Below, one piece after another: positions 4,921 to 5,772 of a stretch of 5,772 nucleotides of DNA. Within the stretch, counting starts at the first letter, position 1. Every line of letters starts with the position of its first letter. The DNA comes from CAYMST01 sp964393115. Its GTDB lineage: Bacteria; Bacteroidota; Bacteroidia; Cytophagales; Cyclobacteriaceae. Position numbers and translations under genes: made by a program. The stretch lies in assembly GCA_964393115.1 (NCBI GenBank), contig CAYMST010000298.1, positions 1 through 5,772 of the forward strand, written 5' to 3'. The notes beneath the pieces were generated by a model that searched no databases, was not told the origin of the DNA, and was given only the letters and a program-made list of their open reading frames with translations.

Positions 4921-5772
4921 ATGCAAAAACTATTATTACTATTCGTGATGTCCCTTACGCTTTCAGCATATAGATCGTATTCAGCGGATATAGATGATCC
5001 AAAGAATGGGGGAACGAAATATCTAATCACAGGTATTGTCACCACTGCATCTGGTGAGCCCATCCCCTTCGCCAATATTGCAGTGCATAACCAGTCAGAT
5101 TCTAGTCTAGCGAGTGGAAGCTTATCCACTGAGAAAGGGTACTTTGCCATTACGGATATTGGAACTGGAGAGTACTACCTCAAAATAAGCTTTATAGGAT
5201 TCGAGACAAGGATTATGAAAGAGGTTAGCCTAACGAAACAACGTAAAAGCATTGACCTTGGCAAGATTTCCTTAAATGAAGCAGCCACTAAATTGGATGA
5301 AATCGAAGTGACCGGTGAACGAACAGAAATCATTCAAAGTGTAGATAAGAAAGTGATTTCCATCGGTGATGACATTGCCTCAGCAGGTGGAAATGCCACC
5401 AACGCGTTAGCTAAGTTACCGTCTGTACGTCAGAGCATTAATGGAGACATTAGCATTAGAGGAAGTCAAAACTTCAAGGTTCTAATTGATGGTAGGCCAA
5501 CTAATTTAACAGGGAACGACGCACTCAAACAGATTCCTGTTGAAACGATTGATCAGATTGAAGTCATTACCAACCCTTCGGCACGATATAGTGCAGAAGG
5601 AAACGTTGGTATTGTTAACGTGATTCTTAAGAAAAATAAGATTAACGGGTTTAATGGATTATTTAATTCAAATGTCGGTTTAAACGGCTCCTCAGGTGCT
5701 TCAATAAACACCAACTATAAAGTAGGAAAGATTAACTTCTTCTTAAACAGTCATATCCATAAAGGAACAGCC
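4921..5772 (+). CDS. TonB-dependent receptor-like outer membrane protein, N-terminal part (runs off the window)
   Basis: The frame is open from ATG 4921 to the last base, giving 284 residues without a stop; the rest lies beyond the right edge. Residues 1-22 form a signal peptide (Lys3, a Leu-rich core, cleavage after SYSA). Residues 35-115 are a carboxypeptidase-regulatory-like beta-sandwich (ITGIVTTASGEPIPFANI at 36-53, FIGFE at 91-95), common at the N-terminus of Bacteroidota outer-membrane receptors. A plug domain follows (about 124-238), with LDEIEVTGER (125-134), NALAKLPSV (161-169), ISIRGSQ (177-183), VLIDGRPTN (187-195), IDQIEVITNPSARY (210-223) and GIVNVILKK (230-238). Barrel strands begin near 243. 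The style matches the OMP_b-brl_3 'outer membrane beta-barrel family', whose members are typically near 800 residues, so about 500 residues are probably missing. The substrate is unknown; no SusD-like partner is visible. Import through TonB is inferred from the plug, not shown. Confidence 0.88.
   Translation, partial: MQKLLLLFVMSLTLSAYRSYSADIDDPKNGGTKYLITGIVTTASGEPIPFANIAVHNQSDSSLASGSLSTEKGYFAITDIGTGEYYLKISFIGFETRIMKEVSLTKQRKSIDLGKISLNEAATKLDEIEVTGERTEIIQSVDKKVISIGDDIASAGGNATNALAKLPSVRQSINGDISIRGSQNFKVLIDGRPTNLTGNDALKQIPVETIDQIEVITNPSARYSAEGNVGIVNVILKKNKINGFNGLFNSNVGLNGSSGASINTNYKVGKINFFLNSHIHKGTA

Noticed and set aside
4896..5150. Minus-strand open frame opposite the start of the receptor-like gene
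   Set aside because: It overlaps the clear signal peptide and carboxypeptidase-regulatory domain on the plus strand and shows no protein-like features of its own.
1..5772. Mobile element, CRISPR array, defence or toxin-antitoxin system
   Set aside because: I saw no transposase, integrase, regular short repeats with spacers, nuclease, or small paired genes on either strand.

Overview
The window reads as an AT-rich chromosomal segment of a Bacteroidota bacterium, probably of the order Cytophagales (Reichenbachiella/Ekhidna/Fulvivirga-like). The evidence is: start codons without clear Shine-Dalgarno sequences; good matches to the Bacteroidota -7 promoter element TAnnTTTG; an outer-membrane receptor of the 'carboxypeptidase-regulatory domain + plug + barrel' type; and two cell-envelope proteins of kinds I associate with this order. 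The placement rests on recognised protein style, not on any search.

Layout, left to right. Bases 1-329 hold no gene I can support. A plus-strand lipoprotein with a long acidic, low-complexity tail follows (330-1193), then a small secreted outer-membrane beta-barrel protein (1352-2029). A short TerB-like helical protein lies on the minus strand (2138-2563), convergent with the barrel gene and divergent from the next gene. That next gene is a zinc-free quinone oxidoreductase of the MDR superfamily (2640-3617). It is followed by a DUF89/ARMT1-type metal-dependent phosphatase-like protein (3693-4802). The window ends inside the N-terminal part of a TonB-dependent-receptor-like outer membrane protein (4921 to the edge), which stays open at the right border.

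The genes do not form one obvious pathway. Three of the six (lipoprotein, small barrel, receptor-like protein) act at the outer membrane. The other three (TerB-like, quinone oxidoreductase, DUF89) are cytoplasmic and look like stress or metabolite-repair housekeeping. Gaps of 75-160 bp between same-strand genes, with candidate promoters in several of them, suggest mostly separate transcription units rather than one operon.

I found no mobile element, CRISPR array, tRNA, rRNA, toxin-antitoxin pair or defence system. The more notable points are regulatory and structural: an intrinsic terminator for the minus-strand gene whose stem and T-tract are built from the last codons of the opposing gene; a perfect -7 element so close to the DUF89 start that its mRNA may be leaderless; and an uncharacterised lipoprotein with a strongly acidic tail.
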